NCBI RefSeq assembly: GCF_007786455.1
Contig: NZ_VNJK01000002.1
Coordinates: 248,001-312,000, forward strand
DNA length: 64,000 bases
Origin: Paenibacillus agilis
GTDB lineage: Bacteria; Bacillota; Bacilli; Paenibacillales; Paenibacillaceae
Direction: 5' to 3'
How positions within the stretch are numbered: position 1 is the first letter of the stretch; each line of letters starts with the position of its first letter. Both the position numbers and the translations under genes were made by a program. This document shows, piece by piece, positions 16,964 to 24,871 of the stretch. The notes below the pieces were generated by a model. The model had not been told where the DNA came from. It did no database searches and saw only the letters and a program-made list of their open reading frames with translations.

Positions 16964-18385
16964 CTACTGCTCCGCCTTCACATGATTGAATGCATTCAAG
17001 CCAGCAATTTTGCCGAACGTAATAATGTCTGCCAACGCATTGCCGCCAAGTCGATTCCCGCCGTGAACGCCGCCGGTCACTTCACCTGCTGCATACAAAC
17101 CTTTTATGGCTTGTCCGTCTTTGTTCAGTACCTCAGCATCTGTATTAATTTTCAGACCACCCATTGTATGATGGACAGCGGGCGTTACCTCAATCGCATA
17201 AAATGGACCATCTTTTAGCTCACGCGGCAGATCTGGACGCTGGAATTGTCCATCTTTGCCTGCCTTAACACCTTTGTTGTAGTTGCCCACTGTGTTAGCT
17301 AAAACAGCCTTTTCAATTCCCAACTTTTCGGCTAATGCTTCTACACTCTCTGCTTCGGTAACCAATTGCATCTTGAAATACTCTTCTGTCGCTTTCAAGC
17401 TGTCCCGAAGTCCTTTATCGAACAACAAATACGCACGTCCATCTTGTTGTCCCAAGATTGCTTTAGATACAACATCTCGCGTTAACAGCTCATTGACGAA
17501 GCGCTCACCGCTTTTATTGACCAAAATAGCTCCGTTTCCTCTTACGGCCTCTGTCACCATCACACCTTTTTCCGGAACGACAGTCGGATGCGTTTGTATT
17601 TCAGCCATATCAATAAGAGCAGCGCCATGCTTCTCCGCAATCGTTATGGCATCTCCGGTCGCGCCTGGATGGTTAGTGGTAGCGAAGCCTTTCAGCTCTG
17701 GCTTATATGATATGACCATCTCTTGATTTGCGGAAAATCCGCCCGTTGCCAGTACAACCGCTTTCGTCTGGATTGTATATTCCTTGCCCTCTTTATCTTT
17801 CGCCGTTATACCAGTGACCGCCCCATCCTTATCGATAAGGATATCCGTCATTTGATGGCGTGTACGTACATCAATGTTCTTTTCCTTTGCAGTTTTCTCT
17901 AGCACCATAGCAATATGAGAACCTACTGCCGCTCCACCTGCCGGACGGTGCGTACGATTGACGCTCGCGCCAGCCATTCGGCCAACATCAGACATATCCG
18001 CACCATAGTTCTCTAACCACTCCACCGAATCTTTTGCTTGTTCTGTAAGTAGCTTGACGAGCTCTGGGTTATTTTTTTTATAGCCACCTTTCATCGTATC
18101 CTCATAAAATAACTTCACACTATCTTTGAAGCCCTTATCTATTTGCTGCTTCGTTCCAGCAGCATTTAAGCCGCCTGTTGCACGAGCTGTATTCCCACCA
18201 ACGATCGGCATTTTCTCCAATACAATAACATTCGCGCCTTCTTCTTGCGCACGTACCGCTGCCGCAAGTCCTGCGCCGCCCGCTCCAACGACAACAACGT
18301 CTGCCAACTCCTTCTTCGCCCCGCAGCCCGACAATAATGATAAAGCCATTGCAGCCGCAAGTACGGTTGGTATCCACTTCTTCAT
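16964..18385 (-). CDS. Extracytosolic FAD-dependent fumarate-reductase-like flavoprotein (lipoprotein)
   Basis: 473 residues. Signal peptide with lipobox LLSGC (Cys21), then an FAD_binding_2 domain: dinucleotide site VVVVGAGGAGLAAA, IVGGNTARATGGLNAAGT, and the active-site elements known from Shewanella flavocytochrome c fumarate reductase: IQTHPTVVPE, VMVTEAVRGNGAI (Arg proton-transfer region), AVHHTMGGL and GGNRLGGNALAD. The VMVTEAVRGNG form favours fumarate over urocanate, but related enzymes reduce other enoates. No haem motifs; electrons likely come from the FMN lipoprotein downstream. Start placed at ATG 18385, which begins a proper signal peptide; the frame stays open upstream through the regulatory sites. 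Confidence 0.88.
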   Translation of the reverse strand: MKKWIPTVLAAAMALSLLSGCGAKKELADVVVVGAGGAGLAAAVRAQEEGANVIVLEKMPIVGGNTARATGGLNAAGTKQQIDKGFKDSVKLFYEDTMKGGYKKNNPELVKLLTEQAKDSVEWLENYGADMSDVGRMAGASVNRTHRPAGGAAVGSHIAMVLEKTAKEKNIDVRTRHQMTDILIDKDGAVTGITAKDKEGKEYTIQTKAVVLATGGFSANQEMVISYKPELKGFATTNHPGATGDAITIAEKHGAALIDMAEIQTHPTVVPEKGVMVTEAVRGNGAILVNKSGERFVNELLTRDVVSKAILGQQDGRAYLLFDKGLRDSLKATEEYFKMQLVTEAESVEALAEKLGIEKAVLANTVGNYNKGVKAGKDGQFQRPDLPRELKDGPFYAIEVTPAVHHTMGGLKINTDAEVLNKDGQAIKGLYAAGEVTGGVHGGNRLGGNALADIITFGKIAGLNAFNHVKAEQ

Positions 18386-18478
18386 GATGCAGCACTCCCT
18401 TATGATGATGTTCTCTCTGTTTTCGAAGCTATAGGCAGTCCGTCGATTAATAACTAGCCTAGTTTGCCTACGCTTCAA

Positions 18479-18498
18479 CAAGTGATTATTTTCACTTG
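18479..18498 (-). promoter_or_regulatory. Second Fnr-like palindrome in the reductase leader
   Basis: CAAGTGATTATTTTCACTTG has 7-base arms CAAGTGA/TCACTTG around six bases. If transcription starts near 18503 it lies just downstream of the start, where binding would repress. Confidence 0.5.
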
Positions 18499-18509
18499 AA
18501 TTCAACCTC

Positions 18510-18560
18510 ATCGTAGCATATCATTAGTGTTAATCATGTGAACTAATTCACATGATTAAC
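18510..18560 (-). promoter_or_regulatory. Long perfect palindrome (Fnr/Crp or Rex type) in the reductase promoter
   Basis: Arms of 14 bases, GTTAATCATGTGAA and TTCACATGATTAAC, around CTAA (18529-18560). The core TGTGAACTAATTCACA fits TGTGA-N6-TCACA (Fnr/Crp) and nearly fits the Rex box TTGTGAA-N4-TTCACAA. A TACGAT -10 candidate at 18515-18510 puts the centre near -41.5, the class II activator spacing. Confidence 0.7.
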
Positions 18561-18642
18561 AAGATGACATACACAACTATGCCTCATAAATAGCTAGGAG
18601 TTATACGAGCCATAACACACCATATTCTCACTCAACGCAACA

Positions 18643-18689
18643 AGCCAGCAAGTTCAAACCAACTCACTGCTGGCTGTACCTTGCTGGCT
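18643..18689 (-). terminator. Inverted repeat, putative terminator of the comP-like gene
   Basis: AGCCAGCAAG and CTTGCTGGCT arms flank a loop holding a third GCTGGC copy, starting about 20 bases after the kinase stop. The following T-run is weak (TGTTGC). Confidence 0.5.
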
Positions 18690-18707
18690 CTAGCATCCAT
18701 CCATCGC

Positions 18708-21107
18708 TCATTCCACCATATAAATATAGGACGCATATTGCCCTTGTTCTGATAGCTTAATCGGCAATCGGATATGCACGTCGAACCCGCCGCCTATACT
18801 TGTTATGATCTTTATCTCTCCTTCTAGGCTTCGTACACGTTCATGGATGCTCGATAATCCCATATGCATTCGATTGTGCTTCCAAGCAATTTCATCCATT
18901 CCGATTCCATTGTCTGTGTATCGGAATAAAATATAATCTTCACTCTGCCGCAGCTCGATAATAGCGCAGTCTGCCCGGGAATGCTTGTCTGTGTTCCGAA
19001 GGAGCTCCTGAACGATGCGATATACACCTGTCATTAATTCGTTGCTCAGCGTGGCATTCACAGGAAAGGCTAATAGCTCTATCGAAAAATTTACTCGAAG
19101 CAGTTCATGCTCAATTAGATGCCTGAGTGATTCAGCCAAGCCCATTTCTTTCAACAATTGTGGTCTCAGTTCTTGGCATGTCTCACGTATTTGATGAATG
19201 ACATCGAGCAGGCCTTCCTTAATCTCTAGCAGCTCACGCTGCAGTTTAGGACTCATCGGATAGTCCATCATAGATGTTTCCAGCTTACGGTACCAGATAA
19301 TTTGATCTTGCAATGCCGCATCGTGCAAATCGGAAGCAAGTTTTTGCCGCTCATTTTCAGATAGACAAAATAGTAAGCGCGACATCCATGGAGAAGTAAG
19401 CTTACGATTGTTCAACTGGTCTTGTAAATCCTCCACCATGCGCTCCACAGAGTATAGATTTTCATACACAAGACTGGCATAGCGCGTAATCGTTTGCAGC
19501 CACTTCCATTCATCAGGATTGAACTGTGTATGATTGGACTTATTACTCAGCCATAATACTCGATACGTATGCTTAAAACAGCCTAACACAAGAAGAATGC
19601 CATCTGACAAGCGTACAAGTTCGGCGATGCGCAATTCACTTACTTCCTTAAGAATAGACTTGGAAGCATGGCGCGCCATTACTGTATTTGGCAGTGGACT
19701 TACCTGCTTGGCAGCAAGATCTACATCGAAGAACTGATAGCTGCACAGCGGAAGCATTTCTGTCAGTTCTTGTCCAAGAATGTGTTCCAATTCCGCATGC
19801 TTCATTACTCCTGACAGTTGGCGAGAGAACCGTTCCAAACTATCCTGCCCGTTAAATACATTACTAAAGAGCCGAGAACGGAACTGATTCGACAGTATTT
19901 CGTTTCCATACAAAAGAAGCGTGATCGACAGCAGCATAACAAGGAATAGCTTAACTAGTTTCCCCGTATCAAGTACAAACCCAAAGTCAACGACGGCTGC
20001 GATCACCGAAACAATGATTACCGCTGGCAGAAAGGCTACAACGAGAAATCTTCTAAATCGGGTCACAATAAAATCGATATCAAATAATTGCTTAGATGAA
20101 ACTAAATACATATAGCAAATAGGCAAACTGAACAAAAATAGTGTACTAAAGGGGACGTTCGTGTCCTCTCCATTAAAAAAGTACGGCATAATCACATTGA
20201 GTACAATGAATGGTGTAAATGCTACGATATGAACAACGAGAAAAATTTTAAATAGCGGGGGGGAGTTGTCCTGTCGATGACGTAAGAAAAGTTGAATTAA
20301 GCGAAATAAACAAATACCGTAACCAACCGCAATTGTTACTTTTATTAGTAAAGGATTCATTCCTTTTATATCAATAAATTTAAATAAATAGCGATTGGAC
20401 CAAATGAAAATACTGACGATTACATCAATGACAAATAATGAGGCAAGCAACTTCTTTGAAATAAAGGACAAGTCAAACTTCTCCAAAAATACGTTCATAA
20501 AATGCATAAAGATGTAGGGGATGGCAGGAAGAGCAATCATGATAATTGCTCCACCTACTATATCCTTATTGTAAGATGCAACATTTCCGTAAAAAGATAT
20601 ACCTATGATAAGAAAGCAGGCGATAAGTATTCGAGCATCCGGCTGATCTCGTTTATTTTTCCATAAGTAATAGGCCATATAAGTAAACAAAATTAAGAAA
20701 ATAGGAGACAAAATAAAAAGGACAATAAACAAATCCTGAGGCAATCCCCCACGCCAATCATCCTTTAACAGGGCTGTCTGAACTTGATTCCCTTGTTTTA
20801 GGATCGTTAGTTCCTGTACGGCTCCCGGAACGACATAATAACCATCAATACGGTCATCCTCCGAATAGTACTCATGAGCAGGGATACCATCCATCTTAAC
20901 AATCTGATCACCTTTCTCAATCGGAGCATCATATATGGCTGTATCTGCCAAGACATAATGAACAACATATTGCTGGTCATCGATTCGCTCGAGGGTTATC
21001 GTTCTAGGCGGCGCAAAATACGAAGCAAACGTTAAATACAAGACAATAAACAGCAAACCTATTACTACTACATATAGCTTCAAATTATTTTCTATTCTTT
21101 TAGACAT
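18708..21107 (-). CDS. ComP-like sensor histidine kinase (polytopic, HisKA_3)
   Basis: 799 residues. One N-terminal membrane helix, an extracytosolic PDZ-like domain (about residues 35-115, with EKGDQIVKMDGIPA), then about seven more helices to residue 400, a linker, and an LuxR-system kinase core: phosphoacceptor His595 in SDLHDAALQDQI, CQELRPQLLKEMGL, and the ATP site YRIVQELLRN, DNGIGMDE, MGLSSIHERV, GGGF. Architecture and these motifs match Bacillus ComP, the receptor for the isoprenylated ComX pheromone. It follows the comQ-like gene by 176 bases. No comA-type response regulator lies downstream, so the partner is elsewhere. The ribosome site before ATG is weak (AAAGGTG, 10 bases). Confidence 0.88.
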   Translation of the reverse strand: MSKRIENNLKLYVVVIGLLFIVLYLTFASYFAPPRTITLERIDDQQYVVHYVLADTAIYDAPIEKGDQIVKMDGIPAHEYYSEDDRIDGYYVVPGAVQELTILKQGNQVQTALLKDDWRGGLPQDLFIVLFILSPIFLILFTYMAYYLWKNKRDQPDARILIACFLIIGISFYGNVASYNKDIVGGAIIMIALPAIPYIFMHFMNVFLEKFDLSFISKKLLASLFVIDVIVSIFIWSNRYLFKFIDIKGMNPLLIKVTIAVGYGICLFRLIQLFLRHRQDNSPPLFKIFLVVHIVAFTPFIVLNVIMPYFFNGEDTNVPFSTLFLFSLPICYMYLVSSKQLFDIDFIVTRFRRFLVVAFLPAVIIVSVIAAVVDFGFVLDTGKLVKLFLVMLLSITLLLYGNEILSNQFRSRLFSNVFNGQDSLERFSRQLSGVMKHAELEHILGQELTEMLPLCSYQFFDVDLAAKQVSPLPNTVMARHASKSILKEVSELRIAELVRLSDGILLVLGCFKHTYRVLWLSNKSNHTQFNPDEWKWLQTITRYASLVYENLYSVERMVEDLQDQLNNRKLTSPWMSRLLFCLSENERQKLASDLHDAALQDQIIWYRKLETSMMDYPMSPKLQRELLEIKEGLLDVIHQIRETCQELRPQLLKEMGLAESLRHLIEHELLRVNFSIELLAFPVNATLSNELMTGVYRIVQELLRNTDKHSRADCAIIELRQSEDYILFRYTDNGIGMDEIAWKHNRMHMGLSSIHERVRSLEGEIKIITSIGGGFDVHIRLPIKLSEQGQYASYIYMVE

Positions 21108-21283
21108 GGACAGACAACACCTTTATAAACAAATAGTTTTCCTGCATGCCTATATTCATGAAGTAGTTTAGAAAGAGAAAGGATCACCTATCGGCCATCC
21201 TCATAGCATTGCAGCATATATTCATTTATGTGCTACTATCCATCATATGTAAACGAATTGTTGTCTGGTAATTACCACAATTT
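21108..21283 (-). other. comQ-comP gap where comX would be expected; no intact pheromone gene seen
   Basis: In Bacillus the 55-70 codon comX fills this position. All three minus-strand frames here are broken by stops. The longest pieces are a GTG-started 31-codon frame (about 21187-21092, starting MILSLSKLLHEY, no Trp) and tiny frames including one that would read GWPIGDPFSF. ComX normally needs a Trp near its C terminus. Either the gene has decayed, is very unlike known ones, or lies elsewhere. Confidence 0.5.
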
Positions 21284-22240
21284 TTATTGCGGTGCTGCCT
21301 CTGCTTGCTCTACACCTAAAAAAATAGCCTTGAATTCTTCTAAGTAGGGGGCAGTTACTGGGTTCTGCTTAAACAAGTCTTGAAATTGATAATAATGAAC
21401 TCTCATGCGTACTGCCGAAGCGATAAAGGCCCCTGTCTTTTCACACGCTTCATGAAGCTCCCCTATCTTCTCTTCCGGGAGATAGTCGGAATACCCATTC
21501 ATATAATCCTTAATCCATTTATACTCGTTCTCATCAACGGCTTCTGCCAAATACAAGAGCGGTGCTGTGCGCTTCCGTTTAGAAAAATCATTTTTAATGG
21601 TAAGCTGATGCATATCCTTCATATCATTTTTCAATTGGGAGGAAAGGCCCATTTCTTTCGCATAAGCTGCTACCGTTGCATTCCACTCTCCTGTCGCCAA
21701 TATTACCCCTGTCATACATGCCATTATGAACATAGATGCTGATTTTTGCTCCACCATTTCCATATAGGCAGGAATGTCAGCGATATCATTTTCCAGGTCA
21801 GCCATTTGCCCATTTACCGCGACTACCATCTGGTGATTCATCATTTCCAATGCTGCACATACGTATTTCTCATTCATAGTGGAACGGCATTGCTTCATTG
21901 CCAGCGGCACTAATTGCAATAGCCCTAAAGCTACGTTAAGTGACAATGGCATCGGTAACTTCATCCAGCGCTTATCCTTATTATCTTGATCTTGCAAATC
22001 ATCAATCACATCGGATGCCAGCAAGAACAACTCAACTGCTGCACAAGCTGAGTAGATTCCTTCATCTACTCCTCCGAACATTTTATAATGATACTCGGCC
22101 AACAGCCCAATCCGCGAATGGGCTTCTGTTCGCTTTTCTTGTAAAAATTCATGTGCATACTGCCGCATCATCGACTGTGTGAATGCTTCGTCGATCAAAT
22201 CCTTAATGATGGTATCAACTCGTACCAGCTTATGTTCCAT
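21284..22240 (-). CDS. ComQ-like isoprenyl transferase (polyprenyl synthase fold)
   Basis: 318 residues of the trans-isoprenyl diphosphate synthase fold. The first Asp-rich motif is SDVIDDLQDQDN (Asp77, Asp80, Asp81), followed by WMKLPMPLSLNVALGL and later ASMFIMACMTGVILATGEWN, the sequence pattern of Bacillus ComQ (SSDIMDDLEDEDN, WMKI, SLNAALSL, LATGEYN). ComQ processes ComX and attaches a geranyl or farnesyl group to its Trp. The second Asp motif is reduced to NDMKD, as in ComQ rather than chain-length polyprenyl synthases. RBS AAAGAGGAG precedes the ATG. Upstream of the comP-like kinase; an alternative is a DmkB-like quinone side-chain synthase, but the kinase neighbour argues for ComQ. 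Confidence 0.85.
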   Translation of the reverse strand: MEHKLVRVDTIIKDLIDEAFTQSMMRQYAHEFLQEKRTEAHSRIGLLAEYHYKMFGGVDEGIYSACAAVELFLLASDVIDDLQDQDNKDKRWMKLPMPLSLNVALGLLQLVPLAMKQCRSTMNEKYVCAALEMMNHQMVVAVNGQMADLENDIADIPAYMEMVEQKSASMFIMACMTGVILATGEWNATVAAYAKEMGLSSQLKNDMKDMHQLTIKNDFSKRKRTAPLLYLAEAVDENEYKWIKDYMNGYSDYLPEEKIGELHEACEKTGAFIASAVRMRVHYYQFQDLFKQNPVTAPYLEEFKAIFLGVEQAEAAPQ

Positions 22241-22345
22241 AGCATCTCCTCTTTATTTAGAAATAAAAACAATATCAGCATAGTTCTATAGGGCTACGAA
22301 TACTGTAATTATTATAAATATAGGTACATACATTCATTTATTCAA

Positions 22346-22390
22346 TAACAAAAGGCTCATTCCTCCTATGTTTTAGATGGAATAAGCCTT
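22346..22390 (-). terminator. Intrinsic terminator after the formate/nitrite channel gene
   Basis: On the minus strand AAGGCTTATTCC pairs with GGAATGAGCCTT, followed by TTGTTATT. It separates the channel gene from comQ. Confidence 0.8.
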
Positions 22391-22412
22391 ATTTTAATAA
22401 GGTTTACCGTAT

Positions 22413-23255
22413 TCAATTTGCTTGCGCCTTTACCTTATCATATGCGATCGTATTATCATTTACAGCGATAGGCGATACTTTTGGCTGAGGTTTCAAATAT
22501 GCTGCATAATATACGCCTGCAACGAACAGCATCCCCCCAACAAGATTGCCAAGCCACACGGGAATAAAGTTCATAAAATAATTTCCCCACGTATAGTAGC
22601 CTTCAAAGATGGCAGCAGGTATAACGAACATATTTGCTACTACATGCTGAAATCCTATTGCAACGAATGCCATCGTAGGGAACCAGATTCCGAGAATTTT
22701 ACCGCTAAAGCTTTTTGAACCGTAACTGACCCATACCGCAATAGCAACCAGCCAGTTGCAGCCAATCCCCGATATAAATGCTTGCAGAAACGATTCATCC
22801 AGCTTATGACCAGCCACTGCTATCGTTTTCTCCAAATATACACCACTAGCTGTCAGCCCGACGATATGCCCGAATGCATAGGCGACAAATACGGCACCAG
22901 CAAAGTTAGCAATCGTAATGATGATTAGATTTCTAGCAGCTTCCCAAGTCGTAATGCGCTGTTTCATACGAGCCAACGGTACCGCCATCATATTGCCGGT
23001 CAGCAGTTCACCGCCACCAAGCAGCACAAGAATGAGTCCTACCGGGAACAAAGATGCTCCAATAAGATTACTAATACTCCCCCATTCACTTGGTACCGCA
23101 GCCGTAATACGTATATATAACAAATAGCCAAGCGCTATAAAAGCACCTGCGACGAATCCAAGAACCAGCATGACCGACAATGAATTTCTTGCTTTGACAG
23201 CTCCCGTCTCGACCGTTGCTATTGCAATTTCATTGGGCTTCAAGTAACCTGACAT
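22413..23255 (-). CDS. Formate/nitrite transporter (FNT) family channel
   Basis: 280 residues with six membrane segments and the FNT hallmarks: GGGELLTGNMM in the first half and GIGCNWLVAIAVW and FQHVVANMFVIPAA in the second, containing the conserved pore His. FNT proteins (FocA, NirC, HSC) move formate, nitrite or hydrosulfide and work mainly in anaerobic metabolism. The start ATG 23255 has GGGGGACATAACG upstream; an earlier in-frame start at 23288 has none. An Fnr-type box and -10 in class II geometry precede it. Monocistronic with its own terminator. Confidence 0.92.
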   Translation of the reverse strand: MSGYLKPNEIAIATVETGAVKARNSLSVMLVLGFVAGAFIALGYLLYIRITAAVPSEWGSISNLIGASLFPVGLILVLLGGGELLTGNMMAVPLARMKQRITTWEAARNLIIITIANFAGAVFVAYAFGHIVGLTASGVYLEKTIAVAGHKLDESFLQAFISGIGCNWLVAIAVWVSYGSKSFSGKILGIWFPTMAFVAIGFQHVVANMFVIPAAIFEGYYTWGNYFMNFIPVWLGNLVGGMLFVAGVYYAAYLKPQPKVSPIAVNDNTIAYDKVKAQAN

Positions 23256-23300
23256 CGTTATGTCCCCCTTGCCGAAATAACTTCCCACCTAACTATCTTC

Positions 23301-23343
23301 ATTGTATCGATCATCTTCTGCTCGTTATGTGATTATAATCACA
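23301..23343 (-). promoter_or_regulatory. Perfect Fnr/Crp-type box and -10 of the formate/nitrite channel gene
   Basis: TGTGATTATAATCACA (23328-23343) is a perfect 16-base palindrome matching TGTGA-N6-TCACA. On the minus strand a TACAAT -10 is at 23306-23301; the predicted start near 23294 puts the box centre at about -41.5, standard for Fnr activation. Confidence 0.78.
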
Positions 23344-23501
23344 ATCTTATACACTTCTATCTCTACCGTTTCACTCCTAATGTCCCTACGAAAATGAAAA
23401 CGACTTACAATTCATCTCGGCTTCTCTCCTAACACACAATCAATGATACAGCTTGGCGCATATTTTACTAGTAAGAAAAGCTAGGGAGGTGCGGTGCGCA
23501 T

Positions 23502-24035
23502 ATGCCAAATAAAGCGGTATTTAACTACTCATCCATGCCACTATACACATTTATGACCAACACCTATACAGGTCCTGGTGTCCTAGCAAGTGCGGTACAG
23601 GCAGCCGCAACGGCGGGTGTTGGCTTCCGGCTTACTACCACTTCCGTCAGTGTAGCGGCAAGTTCAAATCTACTCTTGCAAATTACAAATCCAGTAGCGA
23701 GCATCAGAACGGTCTATCTCGCAGAAATATCGGGCGGAACTACTGCAGCAGCAACGATAAATGTATATTCAGGTGGAACGATTGCAGGCGGAACGACCCC
23801 TTCGCCAATAAATACTCAGTTAGGGTCATCTACGACGAGTGTCGTAACAACAAGACAGCTTATCGGTACCTTAGGCGGAACGCCAACTACCTTTCTTTCC
23901 ACCTCCGTTACTGCGGGAGCTTTTCTTTTTAGCTTTCACGGTGGAATCGTCGTCCCAGCCAACCAAGTTCTCACGGTATCGCTTGGCGTAGGTGCCCTGA
24001 CAGGCTCAATAAATTTACTATGGTGGGAACAATAA
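23502..24035 (+). CDS. Unknown Ser/Thr/Gly-rich protein ending in WWEQ, tandem copy 1
   Basis: 177 residues, no signal peptide, low charge, rich in Thr, Ser, Ala and Gly, predicted all-beta. Landmarks: LLLQITNPVASIRTVYLAEISGG, then INTQLGSSTTS, then VTAGAFLFSFHGGIVVPANQVLTV and the end INLLWWEQ. The next gene shares all of these, so the two are paralogues of about the same length. Similar Gly/Thr-rich proteins ending WWE occur in spore formers and may coat spores or cells, but I cannot assign a function. CTAGGGAGG ribosome site upstream of ATG 23502. Its stop overlaps the start of copy 2 (TAATG). Confidence 0.8.
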   Translation: MPNKAVFNYSSMPLYTFMTNTYTGPGVLASAVQAAATAGVGFRLTTTSVSVAASSNLLLQITNPVASIRTVYLAEISGGTTAAATINVYSGGTIAGGTTPSPINTQLGSSTTSVVTTRQLIGTLGGTPTTFLSTSVTAGAFLFSFHGGIVVPANQVLTVSLGVGALTGSINLLWWEQ

Positions 24036-24616
24036 TGCCTAACTTCTATCCATTCAATCGTTCAGACCGCCCCGTCTTCGATCAAGTTACCAATACCCTT
24101 AGTTCGCCGGTCATTACGGCAGGAACTCCTTATAGTGCAAGTGTTGCTGGCAATGTATACAGCGCCTTTACAACCACATCGGCTTCGCTTGGATTACTCG
24201 GTGGAACCGTGCAGTCCTCGATCCGACTAAATAATCCAAGCAGCACGCGAACATGCTACATCATCCGCGTAGCAGGCGGTGTTGGCGTCGGATTAAGCTT
24301 GTTATCCAGCTTAACGGCTTCCTATTCGCTCTATCAGAACGGTACTCTAACTTCGCCAACTCCCCTTACACCAATAAATGCGAACTTAGGCAGCACAAAT
24401 ACGAGCAGCATGAGTGTAACAAGCTCGACTGGAGCCGTTAGCGGCGGTACTTTGCTGCTCACGGTACCTGTCAACGCTGGAGCAATTATAGCCGATTACA
24501 ATGGCAGTATTATTGTACCGCCATCAACAACTCTATCATTGTCCATTAGTGCTGCTTTGACGGTTGCAGGAACCTTATCGACGCAAGCCAGCTTCCTTTG
24601 GTGGGAGGTTGGGTAA
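24035..24616 (+). CDS. Unknown Ser/Thr/Gly-rich protein ending in WWEVG, tandem copy 2
   Basis: 193 residues. Aligns by eye with copy 1: SIRLNNPSSTRTCYIIRVAGG, INANLGSTNTSSM, VNAGAIIADYNGSIIVPPSTTLSL and FLWWEVG. The start ATG overlaps the previous stop as TAATG, with GGTGGG seven bases upstream, so it is translationally coupled; this start also gives MPN, matching the MPN of copy 1. Divergence between the copies (roughly a third identical) suggests an old duplication and possibly a heteromeric structure. A terminator follows. Function unknown. Confidence 0.8.
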   Translation: MPNFYPFNRSDRPVFDQVTNTLSSPVITAGTPYSASVAGNVYSAFTTTSASLGLLGGTVQSSIRLNNPSSTRTCYIIRVAGGVGVGLSLLSSLTASYSLYQNGTLTSPTPLTPINANLGSTNTSSMSVTSSTGAVSGGTLLLTVPVNAGAIIADYNGSIIVPPSTTLSLSISAALTVAGTLSTQASFLWWEVG

Positions 24617-24628
24617 CAGTTGAAGAAA

Positions 24629-24690
24629 GAAGCGCCTCGTGCAGACACTTCGCATTACAGCGATGGTAGCACGGGGCGCTTCTCGTTTTA
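24629..24690 (+). terminator. Intrinsic terminator after the tandem WWE genes
   Basis: GAAGCGCC pairs with GGCGCTTC, extended inside by CGTG/CACG, followed by TCGTTTTA. Confidence 0.75.
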
Positions 24691-24871
24691 ATATTTATCT
24701 ATCGACTCGCTATGAAAATGAAACACATATATGTCATAGCTATTCCAGAATATATTTTCTCAAAGTCACCCTCCATTAAGTTACAATAGCCTCCATCTGA
24801 ACTTTACTTTTCCTTCCTTCAACACTAATATACAATTATTGACTTCTCAATATCTAGGAGGTAGTATTCAT

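Noticed and set aside
21092-21187. GTG-started 31-codon frame as comX
   Set aside because: No Trp, preceded directly by a stop, overlaps the kinase start; too weak to call a pheromone gene.
21284-22240. Heptaprenyl/farnesyl diphosphate synthase for quinone side chains
   Set aside because: The sequence pattern around the first Asp motif and LATGEWN matches ComQ better, the second Asp motif is degenerate, and a ComP-like kinase is adjacent.
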